Notes: generated by a model from the sequence alone, not told the origin. DNA of 64,000 nt from Halomonas smyrnensis AAD6 (GCF_000265245.1 NZ_AJKS02000001.1:310001-374000); one strand, 5' to 3'. Shown: positions 38,628 to 49,400, numbered from the stretch's first letter. Translations and numbers: made by a program.

Positions 38628-39743
38628 ATGACAATGAACTATCTCAATCCCGTCAATCCCGTCACCACCCAGACCTGGACCAACGGCCGCCACCAGGTGC
38701 GTTGCGTCAAGGTGATCCAGGAGACCTGGGATACCCGCACCTTCTGCTTCATGGCCGAGCAGCCGGTGATGTTCTTCTTCAAGCCGGGACAGTTCGTGAC
38801 CCTGGAGCTGGAGATCGACGGCGAGCAGGTGATGCGCTCCTACACCATCTCCAGCTCCCCGTCGGTGCCCTACAGCTTCTCGATCACCGTCAAGCGCATG
38901 CCGGGCGGCGTGGTCTCCAACTGGCTGCACGACAACCTCAAGGTCAACGACGAGCTGGCCGTGCACGGCCCGGTCGGCAAGTTCAACATCATCGACTATC
39001 CGGCCGACAAGGTGCTGATGCTGTCCGGCGGCGTGGGCATCACCCCGCTGATGTCGATGGTGCGCTGGCTGTTCGACACCAACGCCACGGTGGACCTGCA
39101 GTTCGTGCACAGCTCGCGCACGCCCCAGGACATCATCTTCCACCGCGAGCTGGAGCACATCTTCTCGCGGATCCCCGAGTTCAAGATGCACATCGTCTGT
39201 GAGCGCAGCGACGAGCTGGGCGAGGCCTGGTCCGGCTTCCGCGGCTACCTGAGCCAGGCGATGCTGGAGCTGATGGCGCCGGACTTCATGGACCGCGAGA
39301 TCTTCTGCTGCGGCCCGACGCCGTACATGAACGCGGTCAAGCGCCTGCTCCAGGAAAACGGCTTCGACATGAGCCACTACCACGAGGAGGCCTTCGGCGC
39401 CACGCCGCAGGACGTGCAGGAAGACGTCATCGAGAACGTGGAGCAGGCCGAGGCCGAGGCCGAGGAGCTCGACGTTTCCGACATGCTGAGCGTCGAGTTC
39501 AGCACCACCGGCAAGAGCGTGCGCATCCAGCCGGGCGAGACCGTGCACACCGCCGCCGCCAAGCTGGGCCTGCATATCCCCAAGGCCTGCGGCATGGGCA
39601 TCTGCGGCACCTGCCGCGTGGCCGTGACCGAGGGCGAGGTCGAGATGGAGCACAACGGCGGCATCACCGACGAGGACGTCGCCGAGGGCTACATCCTGTC
39701 CTGCTGCAGCACGCCCAAGACCAACCTGGTCGTGGACTACTGA
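38628..39743 (+). CDS. gbcB: Glycine betaine monooxygenase, reductase subunit GbcB
   Basis: NAD(P)H-dependent flavin/iron-sulfur reductase feeding electrons to GbcA. 371 residues: FAD domain (about 20-125; MRSYTISSSP), NAD domain (MLSGGVGITPLMSMVRWL; CCGPTPYM), and a C-terminal plant-type ferredoxin domain with Cys321, Cys326, Cys329 and Cys359. Start at 38628 (a second ATG two codons on is equally good); a longer frame from 38436 has no similarity. The last 138 bp are repeated twice downstream. Confidence 0.94.
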   Translation: MTMNYLNPVNPVTTQTWTNGRHQVRCVKVIQETWDTRTFCFMAEQPVMFFFKPGQFVTLELEIDGEQVMRSYTISSSPSVPYSFSITVKRMPGGVVSNWLHDNLKVNDELAVHGPVGKFNIIDYPADKVLMLSGGVGITPLMSMVRWLFDTNATVDLQFVHSSRTPQDIIFHRELEHIFSRIPEFKMHIVCERSDELGEAWSGFRGYLSQAMLELMAPDFMDREIFCCGPTPYMNAVKRLLQENGFDMSHYHEEAFGATPQDVQEDVIENVEQAEAEAEELDVSDMLSVEFSTTGKSVRIQPGETVHTAAAKLGLHIPKACGMGICGTCRVAVTEGEVEMEHNGGITDEDVAEGYILSCCSTPKTNLVVDY

Positions 39744-40138
39744 GGTGGGTATTTCGAGCTCAAGCCTGAAACGGCATGGCGGCATGGGGCTCTTTCCTGA
39801 CGGCACCTGCCGCGTGGCCGTGACCGAGGGCGAGGTCGAGATGGAGCACAACGGCGGCATCACCGACGAGGACGTCGCCGAGGGTGACATCCTGTCCTGC
39901 GGCAGCACGCCCAAGACCAATCGGGTCGTGGACTACTGAGGCGGGTATTTCGAGCTCAAGCCTGAAACGGCATGGCGGCATGGGGCTCTTTCCTGACGGC
40001 ACCTGCCGCGTGGCCGTGACCGAGGGCGAGGTCGAGGTCGAGATGGGGCACAACGGCGGCATCACCGACGAGGACGTCGCCGAGGGTGACATCCTGTCCT
40101 GCTGCAGCACGCCCAAGACCAATCGGGTCGTGGACTAC
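39741..40138 (+). repeat. Two extra tandem copies (196 bp) of the gbcB 3' end
   Basis: Units start at the stop codons 39741 and 39937 (196-bp period; the second unit has a 6-bp GAGGTC insertion). In each, 138 bp match the gbcB tail from GGCACCTGC to the stop, with five differences in the first copy. The preceding 58 bp are a degraded echo of the upstream gbcB codons. The first copy keeps an in-frame ATG (39784) and stop (39939), a 51-codon reading frame. The second has ATG at 39980 but reads through. Both lack the first two ferredoxin cysteines. Confidence 0.94.
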
Positions 40139-40370
40139 CAGCACGCCGGACGCCGATGTCGCGGAGGCGAATGTCGTGCGGCACGCCGACAGCCCCGACG
40201 CCCGGGTTCGTGGCTTTTCATTTTGCGGCCGTTCAGGTGTTGGCAGGGGGCTCGACGATCCGGCCTCATGAGGCTCGGCGACGCTGGCCTGTCACCGGAC
40301 CCGCGTTGCGCCCTGTCGTCCCGTGTCGGACACTAGCGGCGATCCGGCGAGAGCGAAGAGTCCCCTTCCC
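40139..40370. other. Spacer before the second GlxA/AraC regulator
   Basis: Holds no gene I can support. The tail-copy reading frame continues without a stop to 40336, but codon use and sequence look non-coding. AAGAG lies about 15 nt before the next ATG. Confidence 0.5.
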
Positions 40371-41417
40371 ATGCGTCATTCCCACGACAACGAGCCCCTG
40401 TCCGTCGGCTTCGTGCTGCTGCGGCGTTTCACCCTGATGCCCTTCGCGGCCTTCGTCGACTGCCTGCGCCTGGCCGCCGACGAGGGCGACCGCTCGCGCC
40501 AGCTGCGCTGCCATTGGGTGTTCATGACCAGCGGCGGGCACGACGCCATGTCCAGCTGCGGCGCCGCCATCACGCCCTGCTCGCCGTTTCGCGATCCGCG
40601 CGACTTCGACTACATCGTGGTCATCGGCGGCGTGCAGGACGAGCACGACGCGGTGGACGAGGCGGCGCTCCATTACCTGCAGGGCGTGGCCGAGGCCGGC
40701 GTGCCGCTGGTGGGGGTATGCACCGGCGTCTTCGCGCTGATTCAGGCGGAGCTGATGAGCGGGCGGCGCTGCTGCGTGAGCTGGTACCACCACGGCGACC
40801 TGGCCCACCGCTTCCCCGACATCGAGCCGGTGGCGGACCGGCTGTTCATCGACGACGGCGACCGGCTGACCTGCGCCGGCGGCATCGCCTCGGCGGACCT
40901 GGCCGCCTACCTGGTCGAGCGCCACCTGGGCAAGGCCTGGGCGATGAAGAGCCTGCACATCATGCTGATCGACGAGGCGCGACGCGGCGAGCATCCCCAG
41001 CCCCAGCCGGTGGTCTTCGACAAGGTGGAGGATCGCCTGGTGCGCCGCGCCATCACCATCATCGAGCAGCACCTGGGCGAGGCGATCACGGTGGACGAGC
41101 TGGCGCGGCGGGTGGGCTCGTCGCGGCGCAACATCGAGCGCAAGTTCCGCGAGGAACTGGGCATCGGGCCGCAGAAGTTCGCCCGCGACCTGCGCCTGCG
41201 CTACGGGCTGTGGCTCCTGCACTACACCGCCAAGAGCGTCACCGAGATCGGCGAGCGCTGCGGTTTCGCCGACACCGCGCATTTCTCGCGCCACTTCCGC
41301 GAGGCCTTCGGCGACACGCCCACCGCCCTGCGCAAGGCCGCGCAGCGCGGCGAGACGCCGGTGGATCCGTTCTTCCTGCATATCGCCTCCCGCGAGGGGG
41401 CGAGCGGTCAGGCGTAG
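40371..41417 (+). CDS. GlxA/AraC-family regulator (SouR- or CdhR-like)
   Basis: 348-residue regulator with a DJ-1/PfpI-like domain (about 10-190; FDYIVVIGGVQDEHDAVDE, VCTGVFALIQAELMSGRRCCVSWYHH) and an AraC DNA-binding domain (about 230-325; GSSRRNIERKFREELG, CGFADTAHFSRHFREAFG). It differs from GbdR in this window and resembles the sub-branch that includes carnitine (CdhR) and sarcosine (SouR) regulators. It lies upstream of nhaC and the glyA-sox operon, whose promoters share a 19-bp motif. Start at ATG 40371; GTG 40323 is possible. Confidence 0.85.
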   Translation: MRHSHDNEPLSVGFVLLRRFTLMPFAAFVDCLRLAADEGDRSRQLRCHWVFMTSGGHDAMSSCGAAITPCSPFRDPRDFDYIVVIGGVQDEHDAVDEAALHYLQGVAEAGVPLVGVCTGVFALIQAELMSGRRCCVSWYHHGDLAHRFPDIEPVADRLFIDDGDRLTCAGGIASADLAAYLVERHLGKAWAMKSLHIMLIDEARRGEHPQPQPVVFDKVEDRLVRRAITIIEQHLGEAITVDELARRVGSSRRNIERKFREELGIGPQKFARDLRLRYGLWLLHYTAKSVTEIGERCGFADTAHFSRHFREAFGDTPTALRKAAQRGETPVDPFFLHIASREGASGQA

Positions 41418-41494
41418 CAGGGGGTGGCGCTTTTTGCCGAAAGTCACCCGTTCTATTCTTTAGAGAAGTCACTATAAAACCGTCTTCTACATCG

Positions 41495-41511
41495 TGATGT
41501 CGCAGACATCA
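41495..41511. promoter_or_regulatory. TGATGTC/GACATCA dyad before nhaC
   Basis: Perfect 7-bp dyad with a 3-nt centre, containing a TGTCGCA half-site, 23 nt before a second TGTCGCA (41521). Confidence 0.5.
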
Positions 41512-41520
41512 CGGTGAAGA

Positions 41521-41539
41521 TGTCGCATTCGTTCAATCT
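41521..41539 (+). promoter_or_regulatory. TGTCGCATtcgTTCAATCT motif before nhaC
   Basis: 19-bp element identical at 16 positions to one upstream of glyA (43289). 97 nt before the nhaC ATG. Probable binding site or promoter core of a common activator, perhaps the GlxA/AraC protein encoded just upstream. Confidence 0.55.
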
Positions 41540-41635
41540 CCTTGAGGCGGGTTGTCGTATCTCTGTATGTGAAGGCCCGGGCGGGCCTTCACGACAACGT
41601 CATGACAACAACAAGCCATCATAAGGAGAGTTTCC

Positions 41636-43147
41636 ATGTCGTCCTCTCAGGCCGCGAGGCCGGGTCTCGCGCTGGCCCTGCTGCCCATCGTGCTGACGTT
41701 CGGCGTGCTGGGCGTTCAGCTGTTCGCGTTCGGGGATTTCACGCCCCACGTGCCGCTGATCATCGGCATCGCCATCACCGCCCTGGTCGGGCGTTATCTC
41801 GGGCTGCGCTGGCAGCAGCTGGAAGCGGGCATGCTGCACGTGGTGAGCATCGGCCTGCCCGCGGTGGGCATCCTGATGCTGGTGGGCATGATCACCGGCG
41901 TGTGGATCGCCAGCGGCACCGTGCCGACGCTGATCTACTTCGGCCTGGAGCTGCTCAGCCCGCAGGTGTTCCTGGCCGCCGCGGCCCTGCTGTGCGCCGT
42001 GGTCTCGGTGTCGCTGGGCACGTCCTGGGGCACCGTAGGCACGGTGGGCCTGGCGCTGATGGGCATCGGCGCCGGCTTCGATATCCCGGCCTACTGGACC
42101 GCGGGCGCGGTGGTCTCCGGTGCCTTCTTCGGCGACAAGGTCTCGCCGCTGTCCGATACCACCAACCTGGCCCCCGCCGTGACCGGTGTGAACCTGTTCG
42201 ATCATATCCGCAACCTGATGCCGACCACGCTGCCGGCGATGGTCATCGCGCTGGTGATCTATCTGCTGGCGGGGCAGGGCCTGGTCGGCGAGGAGGCCGC
42301 CTCGCTCGAGCGCATCGCCTCGATCACCCAGGGGCTCTCGCAGCATTTCGAGATCAGCGTGCTGTCGCTGCTGCCGGTGTTGGTGGTGATCGGTCTGGCC
42401 GTGATGCGCCTGCCGGCGCTGCCGGTGCTGTTCGTCGGGGTGGTCCTCGGCGGGGCGACGGCCTGGCTGCTGCAGGGCGAGGGGGTAAGCGCGCTGTTCG
42501 GCTTCGCCTTCTCGGGCTATGCCATCGACACCGGCGTGGCCGAGATCGACGGCCTGCTCAACCGCGGCGGCCTGCAGTCGATGACCTGGGTGATCACGCT
42601 GCTGCTGATCGCGCTGTCGTTCGGCGGCATCCTCGAGCGCACCGGCTGCATGCACGCCATCATCGCGGCCATCATGCGCCGGGTGAAGCGCTTCGGCGGC
42701 CTGCAGACCTCGGCCATCGTCAGCTCCATGAGCACCAACCTGGTGGCCGGCGACCCCTACCTGGCGATCACCCTCACCGGGCGCATGTTCGGCCCCGTCT
42801 ATCGCGGCAAGGGCGTCTCGATGCTCAACCTGTCCCGCGCCACGGAGGAGGGCGGCACCCTGATCTCGCCGCTGATTCCCTGGAACGCCGGCGGCGCCGT
42901 GGTGATCACCTCGCTGGGGCTGAGTGTCGCCGACGGCAACATGGGCGACCTGATGTACATCCCGCTGGCCTTCGCCTGCTGGCTGTCGCCGCTGATCGGC
43001 GTGCTCTACGCCTGGCTGGGCTGGTTCTCGCCGCGCGCGAGCGAGGCCGAGCAGGCCCGGTGGCAGGCCGACGGCGAGCCGATCATGGCGGTCGAGGAGG
43101 GCGATCGTCGTTCCCTCGATGGCGTCGGTTCCAGCGTCGCCGGCTAG
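41636..43147 (+). CDS. NhaC-family sodium/proton antiporter
   Basis: 503-residue, multi-pass inner-membrane protein. NhaC features: GTSWGTVGTVGLALMGIGAGF, SGAFFGDKVSPLSDTTNLAPAVTG (the ion-site region with conserved Asp), and SMSTNLVAGDPYLAI. Exchange of Na for protons is expected, though some family members exchange organic ions. Its place between the SouR/CdhR-like regulator and glyA-soxBDAG, with a shared upstream motif, suggests co-control with sarcosine oxidation. RBS AAGGAGAG; terminator follows. Confidence 0.92.
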   Translation: MSSSQAARPGLALALLPIVLTFGVLGVQLFAFGDFTPHVPLIIGIAITALVGRYLGLRWQQLEAGMLHVVSIGLPAVGILMLVGMITGVWIASGTVPTLIYFGLELLSPQVFLAAAALLCAVVSVSLGTSWGTVGTVGLALMGIGAGFDIPAYWTAGAVVSGAFFGDKVSPLSDTTNLAPAVTGVNLFDHIRNLMPTTLPAMVIALVIYLLAGQGLVGEEAASLERIASITQGLSQHFEISVLSLLPVLVVIGLAVMRLPALPVLFVGVVLGGATAWLLQGEGVSALFGFAFSGYAIDTGVAEIDGLLNRGGLQSMTWVITLLLIALSFGGILERTGCMHAIIAAIMRRVKRFGGLQTSAIVSSMSTNLVAGDPYLAITLTGRMFGPVYRGKGVSMLNLSRATEEGGTLISPLIPWNAGGAVVITSLGLSVADGNMGDLMYIPLAFACWLSPLIGVLYAWLGWFSPRASEAEQARWQADGEPIMAVEEGDRRSLDGVGSSVAG

Positions 43148-43167
43148 GGGCGACGAGGCCATTCAAC

Positions 43168-43196
43168 GGGGCCGGTGCATCTGCACCGGCCCTTTG
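43168..43196 (+). terminator. Terminator after nhaC
   Basis: GGGCCGGTGCA and TGCACCGGCCC form a perfect 11-bp stem, then TTTGTAT. Confidence 0.8.
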
Positions 43197-43288
43197 TATA
43201 GGGCATGTAGAAATACAAAATCCGCCGAAAAATTAAATGATTAAAAATCAGTTATTTGAAAAAGCTGGCGGGAATTTGTCGGTAAATC

Positions 43289-43307
43289 TGTCGCATATAT
43301 TCAATCT
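43289..43307 (+). promoter_or_regulatory. TGTCGCATataTTCAATCT motif before glyA
   Basis: Same element as before nhaC (41521), differing only in the three central bases, 147 nt before the glyA ATG. Confidence 0.55.
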
Positions 43308-43453
43308 TTGAGCGACGGGCTTGGCTATCAATGTACCCAAGGTGAAACGAGTGAGACCGCGGTGTCTCGTTCAACGAAGATGATGTCGTTTCCAGAACGC
43401 CTCGATCGCCGCCTTCTTTTAACGTTGTGACGCTAACCCCAGGGTGATGACGA

Positions 43454-44749
43454 ATGAATGACAACAACCTGACAATGACCGATCCCCAGATCGCTGCCGC
43501 CATCGGTGACGAGCTGGCGCGCCAGGAAGCCCACATCGAGCTGATCGCCTCCGAGAACTACGCCAGCCCCCAGGTGATGGCGGCTCAGGGCAGTCAGCTG
43601 ACCAACAAGTACGCCGAAGGCTACCCGGGCAAGCGCTACTACGGCGGCTGCGAGTACGTCGACGTGGTCGAGCAGCTGGCCATCGATTACGCCAAGGAAC
43701 TGTTCGGCGCCACCTACGCCAACGTCCAGCCGCACTCCGGCTCCCAGGCCAACGGCGCCGTCTTCCAGGCGCTGGTCACCCCGGGCGACACCGTGCTGGG
43801 CATGAGCCTGGACGCCGGCGGTCACCTGACCCACGGCGCCAAGCCGAACTTCTCCGGCAAGCACTACAACGCCGTGCAGTACGGCATCGACGAGAACGGC
43901 CGCATCGACTATGAGCAGGTCGCCGAGCTGGCGCGCGAGCACCAGCCGAAGATGATCATCGCCGGCTTCTCCGCCTACTCCCAGATCATCGACTGGGCCA
44001 AGTTCCGCGAGATCGCCGACGAGGTGGGTGCCTACCTGCTGGTCGACATGGCCCACATCGCCGGCCTGGTGGCCGCCGGGGTCTACCCGAGCCCGATGTC
44101 CCACGCCCACGTGGTCACCACCACCACCCACAAGACCCTGCGTGGCCCGCGTGGTGGCCTGATCCTGTCCGCCGAGGGCAACGCCGACATCGAGAAGAAG
44201 CTGCAGTCCGCGGTCTTCCCGGGCATCCAGGGCGGCCCGCTGGAGCACGTCATCGCCGCCAAGGCGATCTGCTTCAAGGAAGCCATGGCGCCCGAGTTCA
44301 AGACCTACCAACAGCAGGTGCTGAAGAATGCCAAGGCCATGGCCGGCGTGTTCATCGAGCGCGGCTTCGACATCGTCTCCGGCGGCACCGACGATCACCT
44401 GTTCCTGGTCTCGCTGATCAAGCAGGGCGTGACCGGCAAGGACGCGGACGCCGCCCTGGGCCGTTCGCACATCACCGTCAACAAGAATGCCGTGCCGGGC
44501 GACCCGCAGAGCCCGTTCGTCACCTCCGGCCTGCGCCTCGGCACGCCGGCCGTGACCACCCGCGGCTTCAGCCAGGCCGACTGCGAGGCCCTGGCCGGCT
44601 GGATCTGCGACATCCTCGACGTGCTGGAAAAGCAGGAAGACACCTCCGCCATCGAGGCGGAAGTCCGCGGCAAGGTGGCCGAGCTGTGTGCCCGCCACCC
44701 CGTCTATGCCAAGGCCGTCGCCGAACAGGCCGATACCGCCACCGCGTGA
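43454..44749 (+). CDS. glyA: Serine hydroxymethyltransferase of the sarcosine operon
   Basis: PLP enzyme joining glycine and methylene-THF into serine; here it uses both products of sarcosine oxidase. 431 residues with ASENYASP (33-40), HSGSQAN (94-100) and the PLP lysine Lys227 in [10 protein letters not shown]. First gene of glyA-soxBDAG-purU, the same order as the Pseudomonas glyA1 operon. A housekeeping copy probably exists elsewhere. A hairpin follows before soxB. Confidence 0.95.
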   Translation: MNDNNLTMTDPQIAAAIGDELARQEAHIELIASENYASPQVMAAQGSQLTNKYAEGYPGKRYYGGCEYVDVVEQLAIDYAKELFGATYANVQPHSGSQANGAVFQALVTPGDTVLGMSLDAGGHLTHGAKPNFSGKHYNAVQYGIDENGRIDYEQVAELAREHQPKMIIAGFSAYSQIIDWAKFREIADEVGAYLLVDMAHIAGLVAAGVYPSPMSHAHVVTTTTHKTLRGPRGGLILSAEGNADIEKKLQSAVFPGIQGGPLEHVIAAKAICFKEAMAPEFKTYQQQVLKNAKAMAGVFIERGFDIVSGGTDDHLFLVSLIKQGVTGKDADAALGRSHITVNKNAVPGDPQSPFVTSGLRLGTPAVTTRGFSQADCEALAGWICDILDVLEKQEDTSAIEAEVRGKVAELCARHPVYAKAVAEQADTATA

Positions 44750-44756
44750 GCCCGTT

Positions 44757-44778
44757 CCCCGCCGGTGAACCGGCGGGG
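44757..44778 (+). other. Intra-operon hairpin between glyA and soxB
   Basis: CCCCGCCGGT and ACCGGCGGGG, 2-nt centre, no T run. More likely an mRNA processing or stability element than a full terminator. Confidence 0.5.
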
Positions 44779-44798
44779 CCCTTGAGGAGTAGACCCCT

Positions 44799-46049
44799 AT
44801 GCAACGTTATTCAGGTTTCGGGCTGGTCAAGCACGCGCTGAGCCACCACGAGAACTGGCAGCGCCAGTGGCGCAACCCGACGCCCAAGAAGTCCTACGAT
44901 GTCATCATCGTCGGCGGCGGCGGCCACGGGCTGGCCACGGCCTATTACCTGGCCAAGCAGCACGGCATCACCAACGTCGCCGTGATCGAGAAGGGCTGGC
45001 TGGGCGGCGGCAACACCGCGCGCAACACCACCATCGTGCGTTCCAACTATCTGTGGGACGAGGCGGCGGCGCTCTACGAGCATTCCATGAAACTGTGGGA
45101 AGGCCTGTCCCAGGACCTCAACTACAACGTCATGTTCTCCCAGCGCGGCGTGCTCAACCTGGGCCACACCCTGCAGGACATGCGTGACATCCAGCGCCGC
45201 GTCAACGCCAACCGCCTGAACGGCGTCGACGGCGAGGTAGTCACCCCGGAGCAGATCAAGGAGATCGAGCCGCTGCTGGACACCTCCAAGCGCGCTCGCT
45301 ACCCGATCCTCGGCGCCTCCTGGCAGCCCCGCGGCGGCGTGGCCCGTCACGACGCCGTGGCCTGGGGCTTCGCCCGCGGTGCCGACGCCCTGGGCGTGGA
45401 CATCCTGCAGCAGACCGAGGTCACCGGCTTCAAGATCCGCGACGGCCAGATCTTCGGGGTGCACACCAACCGCGGTGACATCGAGGCCAAGACCGTCGGC
45501 TGCGTGACCGCCGGCAACTCCGGCGTGATGGCCAAGATGGCCGGCATCAAGCTGCCGCTGGAATCGCATCCGCTGCAGGCGCTGGTCTCCGAGCCGCTCA
45601 AGCCGGTGCTCAACACCGTGACCATGTCCAACCACGTGCACGGCTACGTCAGCCAGTCGGACAAGGGCGACCTGGTCATCGGCGCCGGCATCGACGGCTA
45701 CAACGGCTACGGCCAGCGCGGCAGCTACCCGACCATCGAGCACACCCTGCAGGCGATCGTCGAGATGTTCCCGATGTTCTCGCGGGTGCGCATGAACCGT
45801 CAGTGGGGCGGCATCGTCGACACCTGCCCGGACGCCTGCCCGATCATCTCCAAGACCAAGGTCAAGGGCCTGTACTTCAACTGCGGCTGGGGCACCGGCG
45901 GCTTCAAGGCCACGCCGGGCTCGGCCAACGTGTTCGCGGCGAGCCTGGCCAAGGGCGAGATGCATCCGATCGCCGCCCCGTTCTCCATCGACCGCTTCAA
46001 TACCGGAGCGCTGATCGACGAGCACGGCGCCGCCGGCGTGGCCCACTGA
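44799..46049 (+). CDS. soxB: Sarcosine oxidase beta subunit
   Basis: Flavin-bearing subunit of heterotetrameric sarcosine oxidase, where sarcosine is oxidised to glycine. 416 residues; FAD motif [23 protein letters not shown] (34-56), [18 protein letters not shown], and ARHDAVAWG with His184 at the likely covalent FMN position. C-terminal [15 protein letters not shown]. soxD starts 21 nt later. Confidence 0.95.
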   Translation: MQRYSGFGLVKHALSHHENWQRQWRNPTPKKSYDVIIVGGGGHGLATAYYLAKQHGITNVAVIEKGWLGGGNTARNTTIVRSNYLWDEAAALYEHSMKLWEGLSQDLNYNVMFSQRGVLNLGHTLQDMRDIQRRVNANRLNGVDGEVVTPEQIKEIEPLLDTSKRARYPILGASWQPRGGVARHDAVAWGFARGADALGVDILQQTEVTGFKIRDGQIFGVHTNRGDIEAKTVGCVTAGNSGVMAKMAGIKLPLESHPLQALVSEPLKPVLNTVTMSNHVHGYVSQSDKGDLVIGAGIDGYNGYGQRGSYPTIEHTLQAIVEMFPMFSRVRMNRQWGGIVDTCPDACPIISKTKVKGLYFNCGWGTGGFKATPGSANVFAASLAKGEMHPIAAPFSIDRFNTGALIDEHGAAGVAH

Positions 46050-46070
46050 TTTCCGCAGAGGAGAGCCGAC

Positions 46071-46418
46071 ATGTTCTATATCCATTGCCCCTACTGCGGC
46101 GAATACCGCGAGGAAGAGGAATTCCATCCGAAGGGTGAGGCGCACATCGCCCGCCCGGCGGATCCGGAGAACTGCAGCGACGACGAATGGGGCGACTACC
46201 TGTTCTTCCGCGACAACCCCCGTGGCATCCACCACGAGCTGTGGGTGCACGCCGTGGGCTGCCGCAAGTTCTTCAACATCACGCGCAACACCGTGAGCTA
46301 CGAGATCCTCGAGACCTACAAGATGGGCGAGCAGCCGACGTACACCGCCGAGCACCCCGAGGGCCGGCCGTCCGCTGAAGCCGAAACGGCATCGCTTCGT
46401 GAAGGAGTCCGCGCATGA
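46071..46418 (+). CDS. soxD: Sarcosine oxidase delta subunit
   Basis: Small zinc-binding subunit of the sarcosine oxidase tetramer, 115 residues. Cys6, Cys9, His60 and Cys64 (HCPYCGEYRE; VHAVGC) fit the zinc site. The C-terminal tail is disordered and acidic. RBS AGAGGAGAG. Its stop overlaps the soxA start by 4 nt. Confidence 0.94.
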   Translation: MFYIHCPYCGEYREEEEFHPKGEAHIARPADPENCSDDEWGDYLFFRDNPRGIHHELWVHAVGCRKFFNITRNTVSYEILETYKMGEQPTYTAEHPEGRPSAEAETASLREGVRA

Positions 46419-49400
46419 GCCAGCCCAACGCTCAAGAGAACCGTCTCGCCCAGGGCGGCCGCATCGACCGCAGCCGTCGGCTGAGCTTCACCTTCAACGG
46501 GAAGACGTATCAGGGCCATGCCGGTGACACCCTGGCCTCCGCCCTGCTGGCCAACGGCGTCGACATCGTCAACCGCAGCTTCAAGTACTCGCGTCCCCGC
46601 GGCATCTTCGCCGCCGGCGCCGAGGAGCCGAACGCGCTGGTCCAGCTCGGTGTCAGCGAGGCCGGCCAGGTGCCGAACGTGCGCGCCACCCAGCAGGCGC
46701 TGTACGACGGCCTGACCGCGCGCAGCACCAACGGCTGGCCGAACGTCCAGCGCGACCTGATGGGCCTGGTCGGCAAGCTGGGCGGTGGCTTCATGCCGCC
46801 GGGCTTCTACTACAAGACCTTCATGGCTCCGGCCTCCATGTGGATGACCTACGAGAAGGTCATCCGCAAGGGCGCCGGCCTCGGTCGCAGCCCGCTGGAA
46901 AGCGATCCGGACATCTACGATCACATGCACCAGCACTGTGACGTGCTGGTGGTCGGCGCCGGCCCGGCCGGCCTGGCTGCGGCCCTGGCCGCCGCCAGGA
47001 GCGGCGCGCGGGTGATCGTCGCCGACGAGCAGGAAGAGATGGGCGGCACGCTGCTCGATTCCCGGGAGCTGCTCGACGATAAGCCGGCCGAGCAGTGGGT
47101 CGCCGAGACCGTCGAGGCGCTGTCCAACATGGACAACGTGACCCTGCTGCCGCGCACCACCGCCAACGGCTATCACGATCACAACTTCGTGACCCTGCAC
47201 GAGCGCCGCACCGAGCACCTGGCCGACACCGCGCCGCTCAAGGATGGCCTGCGTCAGGTCCGCTCGCGCCTGCATCGCGTGCGTGCCGGCCGCGTCGTGC
47301 TGGCCACCGGCGCCCACGAGCGTCCGCTGGTCTACGGCAACAACGACGTGCCGGGCAACATGCTGGCCGGCGCCGTCTCCACCTATGTCCGCCGCTACGG
47401 CGTGGTGCCGGGCAATAAGCTGGTGCTGTCCGTCAGCAACGATCACGCCTACCGCGCCGCCCTGGACTGGGTCGAGGCCGGCCGTGACGTGGTCGCCATC
47501 GCCGACGCCCGGGCCAACCCGGACGGCGAGCTGGTCGAACAGGCCCGCGCCAAGGGCATCCGCATCATCGCCGGCGCCGCGGTCGTCGAGGCCAAGGGCG
47601 ACGCCCGCGTCAGCGCCGCCCGCATCGCCAAGGTCGACCTCCAGGGCTTCCGCGTGGTCGGTGGCGCCGAGACCCTGAGCTGCGACACCATCGCCAGCTC
47701 CGGCGGCTACAGCCCGGTCATCCACCTGGCGTCCCACACCGGCAGCCGTCCGACCTGGAACGAGGAGCTGCTCGGCTTCGTCCCGAACACCGTGAAGGGC
47801 GTCGCCGCCGCCGGGGGCGCGCGTGGCGTCTATGCCACCGGCGCGGTGCTGGCCGACGGCGCCGAGGCCGGCCTGGACGCGGCCACCGAGGCCGGCTTCT
47901 CCGCCGCCTCCTTGGGCCTGCCCCGGGTCGCCGAGCGCAGTGACGGCGCCGCCGTGGCGCTCTATCAGGTGCCCCACGAGAAGGCGACCCTGCGCGCGCC
48001 GAAGCAGTTCGTCGACCTGCAGAACGACGTCACCGCGGCCGGCATCGAAGTGGCCACCCGCGAGGGCTTCGAGTCCATCGAGCACGTCAAGCGCTACACC
48101 GCCATGGGCTTCGGTACCGACCAGGGCAAGCTCGGCAACATCAACGGCATGGCCATCGCCGCCCGCGTCCTGGGTCGCTCGATCCCCGAGGTCGGCACCA
48201 CGGTGTTCCGTCCGAACTACACCCCGGTGACCTTCGGCGCCATCGTCGGCCGCCACTGCGGCGAGCTGTTCGATCCCGAGCGCTACACCGCCATGCATCA
48301 GTGGCACGTGGAGCAGGGCGCCGCGTTCGAGGAAGTCGGCCAGTGGATGCGTCCGTGGTACTTCCCGCGCAAGGTCAACGGCAAGACCGAGACCATGCAC
48401 GAGGCGGTGGCTCGCGAGTGCCTGGCCGTGCGCGAGAAGGTCGGCATCCTCGACGCCTCCACCCTGGGCAAGATCGACATCCAGGGCCCGGACGCGCGTG
48501 AGTTCCTGGGGCGCGTCTACACCAACAAGTGGGCCAAGCTGGCTCCCGGCCGCGTCCGCTACGGCCTGATGTGCAAGGACGACGGCATGGTGTTCGACGA
48601 CGGCACCACCAGCTGCCTCGGCGACAACCACTTCCTGATGACCACCAGCACCGGCGGCGCCGCCACCGTGCTCGAGTGGCTCGAGATCTGGCACCAGACC
48701 GAGTGGCCGGAGCTGGACGTCTACTTCAACTCCGTGACCGATCACTGGGCGACCATGACCATCACCGGTCCGGAAGCGCGCAAGCTGATGGAAGAGGTCA
48801 CCACCGAGGTCGACCTCGACAAGGACAGCTTCAAGTTCATGGACTGGAAGGAAGGCAAGGTGGCCGGCGTGCCGGCGCGCATCTTCCGCATCTCCTTCAC
48901 CGGTGAGCTGGCCTACGAGATCAACGTCCAGGCCAACTACGCCCTGCACGTCTGGGAGACGCTGTTCGCCCACGGCGACAAGTACGGCCTGACGCCGTAC
49001 GGCACCGAGACCATGCACGTGCTGCGCGCCGAGAAGGGCTTCATCATCGCCGGTCAGGACACCGACGGCTCGGTGACCCCGGAAGACCTCGGCATGCACT
49101 GGGCGATCGGCTACGACAAGCCGTTCTCCTGGATCGGCAAGCGTGCCCTGACGCGGCCGGACACCTCGCGCGAGAACCGCAAGCAGATGGTCGGCCTCAA
49201 GCCGAAGGATCCGACGGTGGTGCTGGAGGAGGGCGCGCAGATCGTGCTCGACCCGAACCACTCGATCCCGATGCCGATGGAGGGTCACGTGACCTCCAGC
49301 TACTACAGCCCGACCCTGGCATCCGGCTTCGCCCTGGCCGTGGTCAAGGGCGGTCACCAGAAGATGGGCGAGACCGTCTATCTGCCCATGGTCGACGGCC

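Larger units (their letters stand above)
43148..43453. promoter_or_regulatory. glyA-sox operon control region
   Basis: 306 nt, the most AT-rich stretch in the window. Contains the nhaC terminator, then A/T-rich DNA (43205-43260), TGTCGG (43277) and TGTCGC (43289) as direct repeats 12 nt apart, and an AACGAG/CTCGTT-bounded hairpin near 43347-43374. I looked for a glycine riboswitch core and did not see one. Confidence 0.55.

Noticed and set aside
40139..40336. Continuation of the second gbcB-tail reading frame as a gene
   Set aside because: The frame is open only because a stop was lost; the added residues are Arg/Ala-rich as in random high-G+C DNA.
43200..43453. Glycine riboswitch before glyA
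   Set aside because: The conserved paired aptamer cores could not be found; the region looks like protein-controlled promoter DNA.
43252..43536. 94-codon minus-strand frame overlapping the glyA start
   Set aside because: Covers the promoter motifs and the glyA start, has no RBS and no family likeness.
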